From contig JAECUM010009862.1 of NCBI GenBank assembly GCA_016617855.1, positions 39,407 through 103,406 on the forward strand: a DNA stretch of 64,000 nt, in the 5' to 3' direction. The position numbers and the translations under genes are program-made. Below the pieces are notes generated by a model. That model was not told the origin of the DNA. It searched no databases and saw only the letters and a program-made list of their open reading frames with translations. This DNA comes from Megalonaias nervosa. Its lineage: Eukaryota; Mollusca; Bivalvia; Unionida; Unionidae. Position 1 is the stretch's first letter; the number at the start of each line of letters is the position of its first letter. Below, one piece after another: positions 12,866-25,592 of this stretch.

Positions 12866-13007
12866 CTGTATTCAGTGTTTGGTTTTAGATAGCCATTACA
12901 GAAATGATGAACAGTGTCTGAAAAATCCCCATCTTGTCCAATTATAAAACTCTCGGTATAAGATCCGTTCAGCATTCCGGTCGAATGCCTCTTCCATGCC
13001 TGTGATA
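12866..13007 (-). CDS. FN3 receptor: membrane-proximal exon (FIIGQDG/CNGYLKP)
   Basis: This exon encodes SQAWKRH, a glycosylation site NGS, FIIGQDGDFSD and FCNGYLKPNTEY, ending phase 2 at a GTAATT donor. The combination of an F-x-IG-x-D strand, a cysteine loop and CNG-x-LKP before the last beta strands is typical of the membrane-proximal region of PTPRB/PTPRJ/Ptp10D-like receptors (family knowledge). I chose the acceptor ttacaaaag before 13007 because it restores phase 1 with the upstream exon. The open frame runs on upstream to about 13087, where a second AG gives the wrong phase. Confidence 0.7.
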
Positions 13008-13133
13008 CTTTTGTAAAAGAATTGGTTTGATCACGAACATTGTTTGGACACAGAATCAAATTTTTCAGTACCCTTATTTGCAGTTTCCTGCACTTGTCGT
13101 GAAATTGTACGGTGATGATGACAATATTGAAGC

Positions 13134-13169
<36 letters not shown>
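13134..13169. repeat. (ATT)n microsatellite
   Basis: About 12 ATT units. Confidence 0.95.
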
Positions 13170-13816
13170 CCTGCTACTTTAGTTTCATGGCATGTTTCCT
13201 TTACAACTTTCTCTGCACGTAACTCTTCCGAGAATAGTATATTACGTAGTGACTGGTCCACGATGGCATGGTTCATTTCTCTACACATCATGTCTGTCCT
13301 TTGTCGTTAGTGTAAAATTACGTCTAAATAATATAGTTCTCTCCACAAACAAACCTTTACTATTCTAACCGCAAGACAAGTAGACAATATAGGTTACAAA
13401 TTTTACACTGCGATTCATCAATTTTTGTCTTTATTCAATTTCTTCTTTGTAAGAATTTCCCTGTCATGCAAAAATGTAAATTGCTTTATCATCTATTTGA
13501 TGGTTTAAATTTACTTGTTTAATTTTCTGTTAGTTCAGGGTTGTCTATATTTTTTCTTTAAATACCCAGCAAGTATATTAGAAGCTGGTATTTATCATTG
13601 TAGACTAAGAAGTGTGAGGTGTCTTGCTTGTCATTTTCGAAACACCATTTTCAAGGTATATCCAATGAAATGATCTCTTTCATTCACAACAGCAAAATCT
13701 AAATTTGAAGGAACTTAAAATTGATACAACATTAAGGAATAGTGGCACCTAATATTGTAAAGTTTACTGTAACTCCAAACGACCTATTCAATTTCATAAA
13801 AGCTCGGGAAGAGGGA

Positions 13817-14022
13817 GGGGGAGCGGGGCAAGTGGTCTAAAGCACTCGTCTTTATCGATCACTGCCATCTCACCTCTGTTTGTTTGGGTTAGAGTCTCGG
13901 GTTAGGCCAAAGTGTGTATTTGAGAAAGCATGCCACTATCTTTCCGTGGATCCGTGATTCTTACCGGGGATTTCAGGGGTTCTTCCATCACCTTTTATAA
14001 TGGCCACTATTTACTATTTGAT
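13817..14022 (+). mobile_element. Degenerate tRNA-derived SINE
   Basis: A diverged copy of the SINE at 4368-4629. It shares 'agtggtctaaagc', 'gatcactgccatctcacctctg' and the 'tgagaaagc.tgcca' body, with damaged A and B boxes. The 3' tail and a target duplication are not evident. Confidence 0.8.
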
Positions 14023-14928
14023 GACATTGATCAATGAGGCTATAATTATGCACTTTCTGAGTCAGCAGCCATATTGTCAACAATTTTAATTATCTTCTAT
14101 ATAAATTAGATGAAAATGGGAGATAAATAGCTGTGCTTTCATTGTTGCTTTTTTTAGACATTATCATAACTGCCTTGCCAAAATATTTAACGGCAATTGG
14201 TGTCTATTCATTGGAAACCGATTCAATGACAAGAGATCAATCTGGCCATGCAGATCATTCAATTAAGATATTAGAATAAAGTAGTCGCAATAAAAGAAAG
14301 TCAAAGAAACGCCTCAGTAAAGAGAATTGGGTTTAAAAAAGCACATCATAATGATTGATTTGATGGTTGCAAACAACCGACGTGGAGGGCCTCAAGCAAG
14401 GCTATCGGTATGTATAGGTATGAATGTTTAAAGAAGTTTACTGAAATAGATTAGTGTGATCATTATAGCATATATTACAAATAATACTTGTTAAAACAGC
14501 TTATAACAATAATATCGGAATTATCAAATTACACTGTTGTCTCTGTACTCTGGATGACAGCAGCCTGTTACTGAGTATTTTAGATGATAGCGATACCGAT
14601 ATGCTTGAAGGACGAAATGACAGACATTGAGGAAAGCAGCTTGCCAGTCTGTTAGCAAAGACATTTATTTGTATTTTTATGCCTACTTAAATAAATACAG
14701 ATGATAGCTTCATGCTTATTTGCAAGATAGATTACAACTGTTCATAGGTCGGACAATACGAAAATACGACCCGTAAGAGTATAACTAATCAATGTATACT
14801 AATGAGAGTGTTGATCTGGCAACTTTTAGAATTTGCGATATTTATTAAAATCCGACTGACAGGTAGGCGGAACCGGAAATCCTATATACTTACATTCTTT
14901 TGAAAATCACAAGGCAGGTGTAACTTAC
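14023..14928. other. Intron sequence, nothing recognised
   Basis: AT-rich sequence between receptor exons with no repeat or frame I can identify. Confidence 0.5.
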
Positions 14929-15069
14929 CACACGACGCAATTGGTTTCCATGTATAATGCGTAGCTCGGTAGGGTGAAAAAATTTCTTCATCCTTAATAT
15001 CTCTCCAACTTTTATATTTTAGAATTACTTTTGTCAAAAATTCTGATGAATCTCCTCTGAATGGATCAT
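14929..15069 (-). CDS. FN3 receptor: extracellular linker exon
   Basis: A 141-bp exon between acceptor tattttctag and donor GTAAGT, phase 1 at both ends. It encodes DDPFRGDSSEF and YKSWRDIKDEEIFSPYRAT, followed by HYTWKP. The acidic start and aromatic W/Y segment match the linker between the RQIAVDLP exon and the IGQDG exon in the same receptor type. No stop occurs in frame. It is too short to stand out as an open frame, but splice signals and phase agree on both sides. Confidence 0.65.
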
Positions 15070-15606
15070 CTAGAAAATATAGTGCATGCTATCTTTCACG
15101 AAATCACTTATTATACATATCAAGTGTAAAGCTTAAGGATTGGTTTTCTAAGAAAGTACGTATGGTTAAGAATCTTTAGTACTAAATGACCCAGAAGCAC
15201 AAATAGAGCGTATGATTAATCAAAATATTCCGAAAATTGGGCACATTATTTAATTTATAGAATGATACTTAATATTATACCCATATTGAAAACAAAATAA
15301 TAGAGAACACGAATAGCGACAAATAAGGCCACTAATAATGATAAAACTTTTTACAACAATTTGTTGTCTCAACCGAATAAAGGTTAGGCAAAAAATATCA
15401 AATGTTTTGTTTCTGACCAGTCTCACGTTGCTGACACTTGTATGGTACGTTATTGTACAGTTTGATATTGCAATCACCCTTTAGGAATAATGTCTCCTGC
15501 GTTTCTTACCCTAGGTTTTCGTATGCTACTGATTGAAATTAATGGTTTAATTGTAGGTAGCGTTCTTCATAAACTTCGGTTATATAAATTCAAATATCAA
15601 CGTAAC

Positions 15607-15770
15607 CTGTAGCTTTTGAAACGTGAGATACGACAGCACCCCAACGTTTTAGAGTACCAAATACTCTGTTACACAGGAATCAGACACTGGCAAATCAACT
15701 GCAATCTGTCTTGTTTCATCTGCCACTAGAGCAGTAGATCGTGTTACGCTCGTTTGGGGAACAGGTAGCG
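15607..15770 (-). pseudogene. Frameshifted duplicate of the RQIAVDLP exon
   Basis: The downstream copy (in gene order) of the tandemly duplicated exon. Acceptor and GTTACG donor are preserved. A single base is missing in the codons after VSDF ('gaatcag' here, 'gaaatcag' in the other copy on the plus strand), so the exon is 164 rather than 165 bp and the frame is lost. If spliced in, it would also change phase for the next exon. It is probably skipped or dead. Confidence 0.8.
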
Positions 15771-15845
15771 CTGAAAAAAAAAATTAAAGGCCAAGTCAAC
15801 GATATCGCTCTTAAAATTATATATGCGTAATTATGTCAACGTAAC

Positions 15846-16010
15846 CTGTAGCTTTTGAAACGTGAGATACGACAACACCCCAACGTTTTGGAACACCAAA
15901 TACTCTGTTACACAGGAAATCAGACACTGGCAAATCAACTGCAATCTGTCTTGTTTGATCTGTCACTAGAGCAGTAGATCGTGTTACGCTCGTTTGGGGA
16001 ACAGGTAGCG
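15846..16010 (-). CDS. FN3 receptor: membrane-proximal exon (RQIAVDLP)
   Basis: A 165-bp exon, acceptor tttttttcag, donor GTTACG, phase 1 at both ends. It encodes ALPVPQTSVTRSTAL, DQTRQIAVDLP, a cysteine and WGVVVSHVSKATG. It follows the last distal FN3 domain (18082-18141), and its phase 1 end fits the exon at 14929-15069. The plus-strand exon at 2344-2505 is a diverged homologue. The GTTACG donor is not a strong consensus. Confidence 0.75.
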
Positions 16011-16072
16011 CTGAAAAAAAAAAAATAAAAGGCCAAATTAACGATATCGCTCTGAAAATTATATATGCGTGC

Positions 16073-18081
16073 TTGTAATGTTTTGACATGTCACTATTTG
16101 AAAGCACTGCAATGCTTAGTAATGTCGCAACCGTCAATTTTCTAGTTTTAAGTTTCTTGCATTGCAAGCAGAAGGGGCTGACTAGTGTGGGTCAAAACTG
16201 TATCTGATATAGCTTTTCTCACAAATAAAGAAATGTACACTGTATCGGACTTTCGACATTATTAGAACCTTTGTTGCACTTCCATTTGCCACAAACTTCG
16301 TTATAGTTATAACATCGTAGCAGTTATTGTTTTGTATACATAGCCAATAAATTTATATGCTATGAATAATGGTTTCGTATTTTGGATGGCCTTCACTTAG
16401 GTGCTTTGCAAGCGCCACAATTAGAACATGCTAACATAGAGAAATTGGGAACACTGAAATAAGAATGATCTTGTCCTGCACAGAGTGTACTTCTAAGGCG
16501 AATATGCTGATATCAGTATGGAAAAAATAAATAAGCTAAATAAATAAGTAAAAGTCAAAGCGGGAAAGGTGACCCGGGTTGGAAAAGGATGTAATTCAGG
16601 TACACATTTATCATATACAAGGCATATAATAAAATTCTTTTCGACAAGTAATTGATTTTTGCGTTCATGCCTTTACAATTTTTTTGTAGGAAAAGTAATT
16701 TAATTGGCAACAGTTCTAGGGAACAGTCTTTGAAATGTATCAATAAATACATGAATACTGTTCCAAATATGGAAATAAAACAAATTCTTTTTCCGGAAAA
16801 CGTTTAGTTTTGGATAACGCAATGGTATTTGATGCAAATTACTGACAGAAACACCTATGAAAACGTTAAGAGTTGTGTCAGATATTTGAATTCATACTCA
16901 ACTTTTATAACAGCAATACTAATGTAAAGCAGGATGAGCCACTAAATAAAAATTATAGATGTTTATATGTGTGCATAGATGTTTACATTTATCATTTTTA
17001 TGGCGAGAAACCTGTCATTAGTAAATAAATTTGCATACATTCGTATTACGCTGAGTTATAACGGTAAATGTAATGATGCAAAAGAAAAAACAAATACAAC
17101 ATATGGTAACCGGAGCCACAAACACGATTACTATACTTTACAAGTTATGTCATAATGTGAGCATGAAAATGGAACAAACTTTATATCCATTTTATTTCAT
17201 GATCTGCCATTATTTACCCATGATCGAGAGATATCGGGTATTCATTGTGCAACGGTTTTCAACATGGTTAAAACAGCGAATTTCCAATGTAGCCACGTAT
17301 GGTGAACTTCATAGTTATGCTTTGCAAACGATAAGATAACATGGTGTTGGCTAAGGAATCTCGGAGAGTAATCTGCTGAACTTGGTCTTCCAGAAGTGTG
17401 GGAGAGACAGACGAATGACTGAGGTAGCTATTTCAATTGGAAACTATGACTAGAGGACCAGACAAGCAATACATCCAAACTGTTTTCTGACATTGCGATT
17501 TTATCACAGCCAGATACGTATAGGGTATTCAAAACTTATTTCAAGTTTCATAAATACTTAAGTTATATTCCGTGATAGAACTAACAATAGGGGTGGCCAG
17601 ATTGAAATGTTTTTTTTTTTTTTTAATCAACTTAAAATTGAGTTAGGAAAATTTGAAAACAGAGATAGAAATAAAAGAATCTGCAGACCTTGTAAAGTAC
17701 ATAAAATCGCGTTTACTTATATGTCCCGCAACGGACCAATATGCCACCTAATTAGCATGATATTACAATATTAGTCCTATACTGGAACCATTAAAAACAT
17801 TTATTGACCAATGCGTCAACTGGCTTAATCAATATACTGGACATCGTGTATATGTTGGTAAAGAAGCAAGAAAAGCGATACATAATTGATGGCGCATAAA
17901 TCTTGATAGGTCTTTGCAGTTTGTTTTGTTGCTTGTTATTGTCGTTTTTCACATCCCATATATCCATAATAATTCGAAAACATATCCTGCTATGAGATGC
18001 GTCTAAATTGGACATACTCTTGTACCCAAAGGATCATTATAATAAAGTTAAATAGAGCAGTCAAGAAAGAATTATACTAAC
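16073..18081. other. Intron, nothing recognised
   Basis: Two kilobases of AT-rich sequence. An 88-codon frame at 17073-17339 and others here lack recognisable domains or exon signals. Confidence 0.5.
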
Positions 18082-18141
18082 CACCACTGGTCGCAGTTGC
18101 GTTCCCTTGCACAATGACACCATATCCTGCACTGGTATTCG
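18082..18141 (-). CDS. FN3 receptor: domain 6, C-terminal exon
   Basis: A 60-bp exon, acceptor tttagatttcag, donor GTTAGT, phase 1 at both ends. It encodes NTSAGYGVIVQGNATATSG. The N-T-S-A-G-x-G turn before the G strand is the most recognisable FN3 signature. It completes the domain begun in 19284-19438 and 18532-18625. Confidence 0.75.
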
Positions 18142-18531
18142 CTGAAATCTAAATACCAAACATTGGTGATTATATAAGCTGCATAGACACCATGTTTAAA
18201 ATCTGCTTTGCATTAATGATACCTCAAATGATTAATAATATAAATTTTGTATTTTTTCCTTTTCGTTTCAGGCCTCTGGCGTAGTAGTAATAATGACTAA
18301 TTTTCTCAAATTCAAGATTGCATTAAATGTATGCCTTTATTTTTGTGTTGTTTTTTTTTCTAAGGTGTAACTGGCATATACAACGTTTGGAACATGCATC
18401 CCCATCATTAATGTTTTAATTCATACAGCTACATTTTATGAAGTACAGGAAATAAACATCATCTTTTTGTAAGAGTAATTTATTATATTGTATCTCATAG
18501 ACGAGCAAGTTTTCTTCATAACATCAAATAC

Positions 18532-18625
18532 TTGCATTAATATAATACACCCATTCAGCTGTTAGATTTTCAAGGAGTACTGTATGCTGCAATTCTGTTG
18601 GCTCAAACATCAGATGTATTTCGAT
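18532..18625 (-). CDS. FN3 receptor: domain 6, middle exon
   Basis: A 94-bp exon, acceptor tttttaatctag, donor GTATTT, phase 0 in and phase 1 out. It encodes HLMFEPTELQ then VLLENLTAEWVYYINA, the E-F part of an FN3 fold (L-x-x-L-x-P/A-x-W/T-x-Y-x-I-x-A). The phase 0 start matches the phase 0 donor of the exon at 19284-19438. Confidence 0.75.
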
Positions 18626-19283
18626 CTAGATTAAAAATGAAAGAAACCAAATAAGTTGGATAATTCCAGATGTATACGAAACAATAAATACTGAAAAGTG
18701 CCTTACTAGCAAATGGTTCTAGGTCATGGTCATTGAGTGTCTCCAATACTCAACACTATTCCAATTAAAGACAAAATTGAACTCCATACTATCGAAAATT
18801 ATTAGGGATAGGAAATTGCAGAAAAATATACCCGCAATTCCCGAGAACAAACTATCAAAGACTCAAGCTTTCAATCTTTTGTTACTAACCTTCTCACAGA
18901 TGTTAATAAGTTTTGTCAGCCTTTCAAAATTCTTCAAACCATTTTTGAAATTATTTTATACGTTTTTTTTTTCATCCAAAACAAACTGTAAATATACAGG
19001 AAAAGCCATCATAAAATGACCTGTTTATACTGAACATTTTGCTATTACTAGCAAATGCCAGCAAGTTTCTGAAAAAAATGTATTTAGTATTAAGGGAGTT
19101 AAAAGTAATGTTATTTGAATTCAACTACTCAGTTTTTATAAACTGTAAGAATTTTGGGATTTCCTAAGTGCTAATGATCAAGACTAGCCATTACAAAATA
19201 AGATCTTTATTAGAAATTTCTATTAGTAAGTATGTTATTATGACTGTTTCATGTATGCAAAGTGTACGTGAAAAACATATTAC

Positions 19284-19438
19284 CAAAAGTGTTGAATCAT
19301 GATAGCAATCTATTTTGTAGAAAAGTATCACTCCGTTTTTCTCTCTTGTGGAAGGTGGTCTCCATTTTACAATGATACCTCGAAATTCGGTGACGTTGGA
19401 CACTGACTTTAATTCCAAATCTTCTATTGGACCAGGTG
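19284..19438 (-). CDS. FN3 receptor: domain 6, N-terminal exon
   Basis: A 155-bp exon, acceptor ttattaacag, donor GTAATA, phase 1 in and phase 0 out. It encodes PGPIEDLELKSVSNV and IIVKWRPPSTREKNG then YKIDCYHD. P-x-x-P near the start, the invariant tryptophan followed by PP, and the N-G-x-I turn are typical FN3 A-C strand features. Confidence 0.8.
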
Positions 19439-20480
19439 CTGTTAATAAAATATACTGAAGCTACATTCAAAAGAATATCATATTAAGATAACTATTTCAA
19501 ATGTTGACTTACATCCAACTCTTTGTTGAAAATATTGTATTGTATTAATCACAAAGACAATGCTATAGTTGGTTGTAAATAATCTAATACCGGCGTTTGT
19601 TATGCGATACCTATGAATATGTACGATTGGTCCGTAATAATCTTGAGTAGCATAAGCTATTAAGTCTAAACGTATATTAATCAGTTGGAAATGTTAGAAT
19701 TAGTTTTGTTTATAGTTTAAGAAGAAAAAAGATTATGAAAATTTGCATCCATGTTGCACTGCAAGCAGATCCTCAGTTGCTATACATGCATATTGACGAG
19801 TTTTGTCTTGCAAACGAACGACTCATCCCTGCAAAGCTCCGAACTGGCCGCAATTGTTTTCCCCGACACCATATTAAGTCTCATATACCCTAAATGTTTT
19901 GCAGAATGGATTTATGCTAATCATGAATATTATATCTCATAGCGACGTATACAATGGAGAATATCCAGATTTACCCTTTAACAATTTGTTTCCAAAATGA
20001 AATTAAACATTTCGATTAAAATAAAATGCCGACAACAAAACGCCGAAATTATCTCATCTTACGCCTACTGTAAAAGAGTACAACACGCACGTTCTAACCT
20101 ACTATCCTATAACGTATGTATCTTATTGCAAATGAATGAAAAAGAAACTTAATACATCGTACATTTCCAGTTATGGATACTCGCATTCTATTCTTTTAGC
20201 TGCCAGTATTATTGTTATCATTCTTGGTTATTTATGGAAAGAAATATCAATTTTATAAATAAATCACGTTCACAAAATAAGGAATTCAGGTGTAAAATCT
20301 GTATTTGTATCGACTTTTCATGTTGCACGTGATGTTGACAATACATCCCATAAAAAAGGAATCAAAACGAAAATTGAATTACATTAAAACAAAGATGGAA
20401 GTCGATAAAAGGTCAACTATTCCTGTTTGTTGTAAATTTATCACAAAGAGAAATTTGGTTATAGAGAGCACTGTACATAC

Positions 20481-20612
20481 TAGCTTCTTGGGTGTTCTGA
20501 TTTATACTGCTGCTGATATTTGATGGAAAACTGTCTACTGTAGCCACGACCTGTATCTTGTACCACCAGTATTCTTCTAGACCATGAAGAGTGCATTCGT
20601 TCAGATGGAAAC
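20481..20612 (-). CDS. FN3 receptor: domain 5, C-terminal exon
   Basis: A 132-bp exon, acceptor gtctgttttag, donor GTATGT, phase 1 at both ends. It encodes LHGLEEYWWYKIQVVATV and an Asn-rich loop with a glycosylation site (NIS). L-x-x-L-x-x-Y-x-x-Y-x-I-x-V is the FN3 E-F signature. It pairs with the exon at 23905-24072. Confidence 0.78.
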
Positions 20613-23600
20613 CTAAAACAGACATAAAGGACATTGCTGCAGATGTTGAATGCACGTCGTTATGTAATTACCTTTGAAATCAAGATAAAGCTTGCATACG
20701 GTCAAAATGTAGTTGTGCGATATTTGTGTTTTCATGTTGATCAAGTACTGAGTACGACGTAATAGGAAGACCGTGTCCTCAGCAGATAAAGGAGGTTATC
20801 ACAAGTTTGCACATGCTAATGATCAATATTAAATTCAAGAGAATCAGATAAAATGTTTATCATATCCGATGAATACATTTCTGATAATGCATAAATCTTG
20901 ACAGTTGGATGTTGGCATGCTATAAGGTATTACTTTGATATAAAATTATTTATGAAATATTTAACAATCCAGAATACCCTTGACCATCTTAATTATGCTA
21001 TACCCCTCTACGCACTACGCCTGAAAAAACTGAGTCATTAAAATTTAGATCTTATTTGTAGCATTGTTGCTATTTGAAAATACATATTTTGAAAACTAAC
21101 ATTTATCTTACACGATAAAGCAGCGGAAAAGATGATAGTTCTTTAATCTGTACAATGAGAAATAGTCTCGTCAATCGCCTATTTTGCGCTCGTTCGAAAT
21201 CACATAATACAAGACAAAAAAGGGTGTCAAGTACGACACATATGAAAAACGCGGCTAGTCAAATTTTACGTTTACAAATATTATCGATGACTATACTGCA
21301 CTCCACTTGATACACTTCATTAAATTATTATCTTCCCCGAATATGGAGCAGCACCGCCACTGCGACGAAACCTAGTGAAAGATTCCAGATATCTTAAATA
21401 TGTCATTTACTGGGCGCAACAATACAGTGTGTACATTTTAATATTTATACCAGGGTATTTAGATAACCCTGAATATCGGACTATTAGTGCGCTGTACAAC
21501 AAATTATTTTAGAAAACAGTAAGTCAGTACTTCCCCTCAAGGTCCCCCCTATACACTTTCCCAATTTGATAGTCTAATTATTAAATGTTATTTTGTCGTG
21601 ACGTTTTGCAATGTTGTTCAGACACTAGAAAACTGCACAAATTTTTGATAACCGGATTCAGCCAAAATTAAAGTCATGTCCGTGTAAAGGACTTAGCAAT
21701 GTTTGGATGGTGTATATATTAAGGATCTATGTGCCGATATATTTGTCACAAACGACACTTCATACTGATACATAATATAGGGGAGGGTAAATGTTTAGGA
21801 CAGGCGACATTCACCCAAAAGACGGAGACAAAGAACGATAAATACATTTATCAATATACAACACTAATAATGCACACAATCGCACATTTCACGTAACACG
21901 ACCGCTAGTGATGATAAAATGTTAAACGAAATAAGATAAACAGAAACTGATTCAAGTCCTGTTATTCAGCTCTCTATTAATTGTACAGTTCTATCATTGC
22001 ACTACATTAGAAGCTTACCAAATGGCAACGTTTCCACTTGTGTCCTGGTCCGAATATCACTCCACAAACTTGCTACATAAATGTATACAGTTTATCATCC
22101 GTAAGTCACCAAACTATATATTTATTTGTTCTTCACACAGTATCAACCACAACTGACCACTACTTACTATTCCAGAATTAGACGCTATCTCATTGCTTTC
22201 CTGCTGATATTTCGAATCTTCCTTCGTGGAGCCAGGACGCTCGGTGAGGGCCGTATGGAGACGTGAACTTTTACTTCCAATCTACCAGTGATAGGCCAAA
22301 ACGCTCGGATAGGTCTTTGGGATCACACACACATCTTCCTGCACTTCGAGTCCACCCTTCACCGGCCTAACGATAGGCGAGAGCAACAGGGTCACATACA
22401 CTCTCCTACCTGCCTGTCAGAGCACTCCCCCACCACCTATATATCTGACTGACTGTTTTATATTCCATGCACCACGGGTATCTTGCAGGAAGACATCTTT
22501 CGTTCCTAAAATCGCAACATCAGTATAACTCAGTGAGTATAACCATTGTTAACCCTTGGCATCATGTTTCTCCCAAACTGTGAATATGACGGGTTTGTGT
22601 GACAATGTTGTCATTGTATAAATGGATACCTCGGATACCAGTGATTTTACACAAGTTTAAGCAACGCTTTGGAGGCGCAACAGTGTCCAGTAATCCTAGC
22701 AAATTCCGTCACGGATACCATGACATAAGCAAACACAGGCACAATACGGGTCTTTTGCATCTAAAATAATGCGTAAACAACTCACTTAGCAGTCGGAATA
22801 TGTCTAATTATTTGTAGTATCTGCTTGTCCGATCCAAATTTTATCTTGCTCCTTTTGAACCAAGATGAAAACAGTAAATGTTTGTTTCGTCATCTATGGC
22901 AATCTCATTCAGACATCTCTGGTCATTCATTTTATATTGGCTAGTTGCTGTTTGGGGATTTAAACTCAAGTCTGATTTTGATCAGCCGTCAACAAATCCC
23001 CGGTCCATCTTGCAGAAACGTTTCTTATATTTAGTTATGATTCTTCAATATATAGAACACAGTTGTCACAAATGATGCTAATAATAACAGAAATACCAAT
23101 CATTGTGCATTGGGGATCTTCGTCAGTTGTCCCATGAGAGATAATGAAAGCCCTATACTTTATTCAGGTTGAACATGATATTAGTCGGAGAGTACCCTAA
23201 GACCAGCCGGATTTTGCAATATGCATTTTGCTCAGCAGCAGAATTGATATCCCTTTCCGATATGTTTACTTAATTTGTAACGTCACAGGGTTATCTCTGC
23301 CTGTCTTCATGTGTTAGCATATGAATATCATTTACAGAACATTATTTTGTTTATTGATCGGCATTAGATACATTAACAGGTTCAAGGAAATAAAACATTA
23401 TAGCAAAATATTCAGATCTTTACAAATACGCCTCGTTTGAATTCAGCATTGTGGTTCCAACTGGGAACATGATGTGTGCATTAGGTGAAAATAGGTTTGT
23501 AATAAACTAATTGAAGAATAGAAAATAAATCCTATCTTGCATCACTTACACCATTTTAATGGTAATAAACTGTTACACTCAAACTTACTTGTTCATTTTG

Positions 23601-23904
23601 TTTATCTATTTGCATTAAACTTACTGATAGTTTAAAAAGAGAAACAAAAAAGGTTATAACAAAATATTCAAAACTTTTCATATCTCCCTCGTATGAATTC
23701 AATAGTATGGTCCTTACTGAGAAACGGATGAGTGCATAAAGTTAAAACATATCTTGAAATTGACACAACCCAATGAAACCAAGTAGTAAATCAAAGAAAT
23801 CAAACACACAATTTACTTTGTCTATTTGATTGTTAATGCTTATGGATGCAATCGAACTAGATATTTAATCACAAATAATTTATATATGACAGTTGATTGA
23901 TTAC
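20613..23904. other. Long intron; small GC-richer patch
   Basis: AT-rich intron of 3.3 kb. A more GC-rich patch at about 22200-22460 has no frame or repeat I recognise. No further exons were found. Confidence 0.5.
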
Positions 23905-24072
23905 CTTTGCTGAAGTTGCTGCACGAGATGGTAAACGTTCTGTTGTCCACAATATCAGTATAACTGACAGAGTATGTTGTGACACCAATGCAAAGGACTG
24001 GACTTGTCCATGTGACCATGATCTCATTGGGTCCAGTGGCTATTGCATTAACTTTACGCGGTTGGCGTGGAT
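23905..24072 (-). CDS. FN3 receptor: domain 5, N-terminal exon
   Basis: A 168-bp exon, acceptor gatcatgacag, donor GTAATC, phase 1 at both ends. It encodes DPRQPRKVNAIATGPN, IMVTWTSPVL and TYSVSYTD. This is a clean A-C' half of an FN3 domain with the conserved tryptophan. Confidence 0.82.
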
Positions 24073-24147
24073 CTGTCATGATCAATACATAACATCATCT
24101 AATGAATACTTCATACATATAATGCTTTAGGTGTTTATTTAAATGCA

Positions 24148-24148
<1 letters not shown>

Positions 24149-24191
<43 letters not shown>

Positions 24192-24222
24192 TATATATAT
24201 ATGTATATATATATATATATAT
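24149..24222. repeat. (TA)n microsatellite and short direct repeat
   Basis: An interrupted TA tract, followed by two copies of 'atatatatcctggataccttaataca' type sequence (about 24210-24265). Confidence 0.93.
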
Positions 24223-24862
24223 CCTGGATACCTTAATACATATATATCCTGGATACCTTAATACATGATATGCTTCACAACTTACTCGTTTCGAGTAGCA
24301 ACATTATAAGTTATATCCATGTTTTAGTTTTAGTGTTTTTTTAATCGCTGGCTGAAAGGTGCAATATTTACCCCTCTACACTGGAATTCGTTGGTCTAAC
24401 TTCAAGTATGCACAAACTGAAATTACCTTGTCATTTTGTCTAACGTTTTACCTAACTTTATACATGAAAAGGGTACATAATATATACATTAGACTTTGGT
24501 TATTACTGCCGGATTAAGGTCTGGAAAGAGAGGAAACTTTGAGGATAGGAGTGAAGTCACAAAAGGCATTCAGATTGGGGCAAAGTACCGTAGAAGTGTT
24601 CTAAGTTTCTTTCTCGTTTGACAATCTACGAAATTCTTGATGACTAAAAATTAAACCTAACATCATTGGTAAAATTGTACAACTAATCTAAGATAACTTA
24701 AGAAAACATAAGTGTCACTCTCTGTTGCTGAAAAGGAGGATAACATCTATACAAAGTTATAACCTCTCTCTAATATTATCCAGAGGAGACAGAAACATTG
24801 AGCTAGACAGTATGTCGTTTTCCCTAGTATATGGTATAATATGGAGGCCTTCATATCCTTAC

Positions 24863-25053
24863 CAGTCGACAATGTTGTCGTGTTCCATACGATTGAATGT
24901 CCTGAGCATGAGGTATAGGCCTTTATTACAATGCTATATGTGACATACGGCTTTAAATTGTCGACCAGAAATGATGTACGGATGGGACTAATATCTGTTG
25001 AGCAGCTCAAATTCTCTGTCAGCTGTTCTATATCCTGTTTGGCAAAGGAAATC
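24863..25053 (-). CDS. FN3 receptor: domain 4, C-terminal exon
   Basis: A 191-bp exon, acceptor attgatcttcag, donor GTAAGG, phase 2 in and phase 1 out. It encodes ISFAKQDIEQLTENL, then FLVDNLKPYVTYSIVIKAYT and ends NTTTLSTG. V-x-x-L-x-P-x-x-x-Y-x-I-x-I-x-A-Y is a very clear FN3 E-F motif. Confidence 0.85.
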
Positions 25054-25376
25054 CTGAAGATCAATTATAGCAACAATGATTATTTTGTGAACCGTTTCAA
25101 AATTAAGTTGCAGACTTCATTATTGCTGCATGTCTTTATAACTCTGTTGGTGCTAAACTTTACTGACATGAATATTTATCTGGTATTCTGTAAATATGTT
25201 TGGTAACTAATACGTTAACTGATATAGAGATTTTAATTAGAATTGCAGTAATGTTTACCAAAAAATGTATAAATTCTTTCCTGCATAATGAATTTATTAT
25301 CCAACTAAGCCAACACGAACAATAGGTTGAACAGTTACAAAGGAAGTGAAAAGTTAATGAATGAATAAAAAAGTAC

Positions 25377-25592
25377 CTGGCAAATGTAATTTTCTTGACT
25401 TCTTGAGTTGTTAAAAAGTCTGTTTCACACACTCTCGCTTTTTTACACAGTATTCCTCATTTGCAATTACAGTCAAAATGTAACGTCGGATTATTCCATT
25501 TCTTCTGGATGGGGGTAACCAATTTATTCTCACGTATGTGGAAGTAACTTCCGAAACATTGAAATTGGATACTGATTCAGGAGCTAAATGTT
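25377..25592 (-). pseudogene. FN3 receptor: domain 4, N-terminal exon with a 1-base frameshift
   Basis: Acceptor gcgatttttcag, donor GTACTT. The first part encodes PESVSNFNVSEVTSTY and VRINWLPPSRRNGIIRRY, a good FN3 start with W-x-PP. After an A/T homopolymer at about 25438-25444 the frame continues only if one base is missing: the original frame ends at TAA 25411-25413, while the neighbouring frame reads CETDFLTTQEVKKITFA and gives the phase 2 end needed by the next exon. The exon is 216 bp where 217 would fit. This is either a true null mutation or a homopolymer sequencing error; all other exons in the chain are intact. Confidence 0.75.

Larger units (their letters stand above)
15597..16072. 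repeat. Tandem duplication of an exon with its flanks
   Basis: Two units of about 235-240 bp (15597-15832 and 15837-16072) run from 'tcaacgtaacctgtagc' to 'tatatatgcgt' and are more than 90% identical by eye. Each holds one complete exon plus splice sites. The right copy keeps the frame; the left copy has lost one base. Confidence 0.92.
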
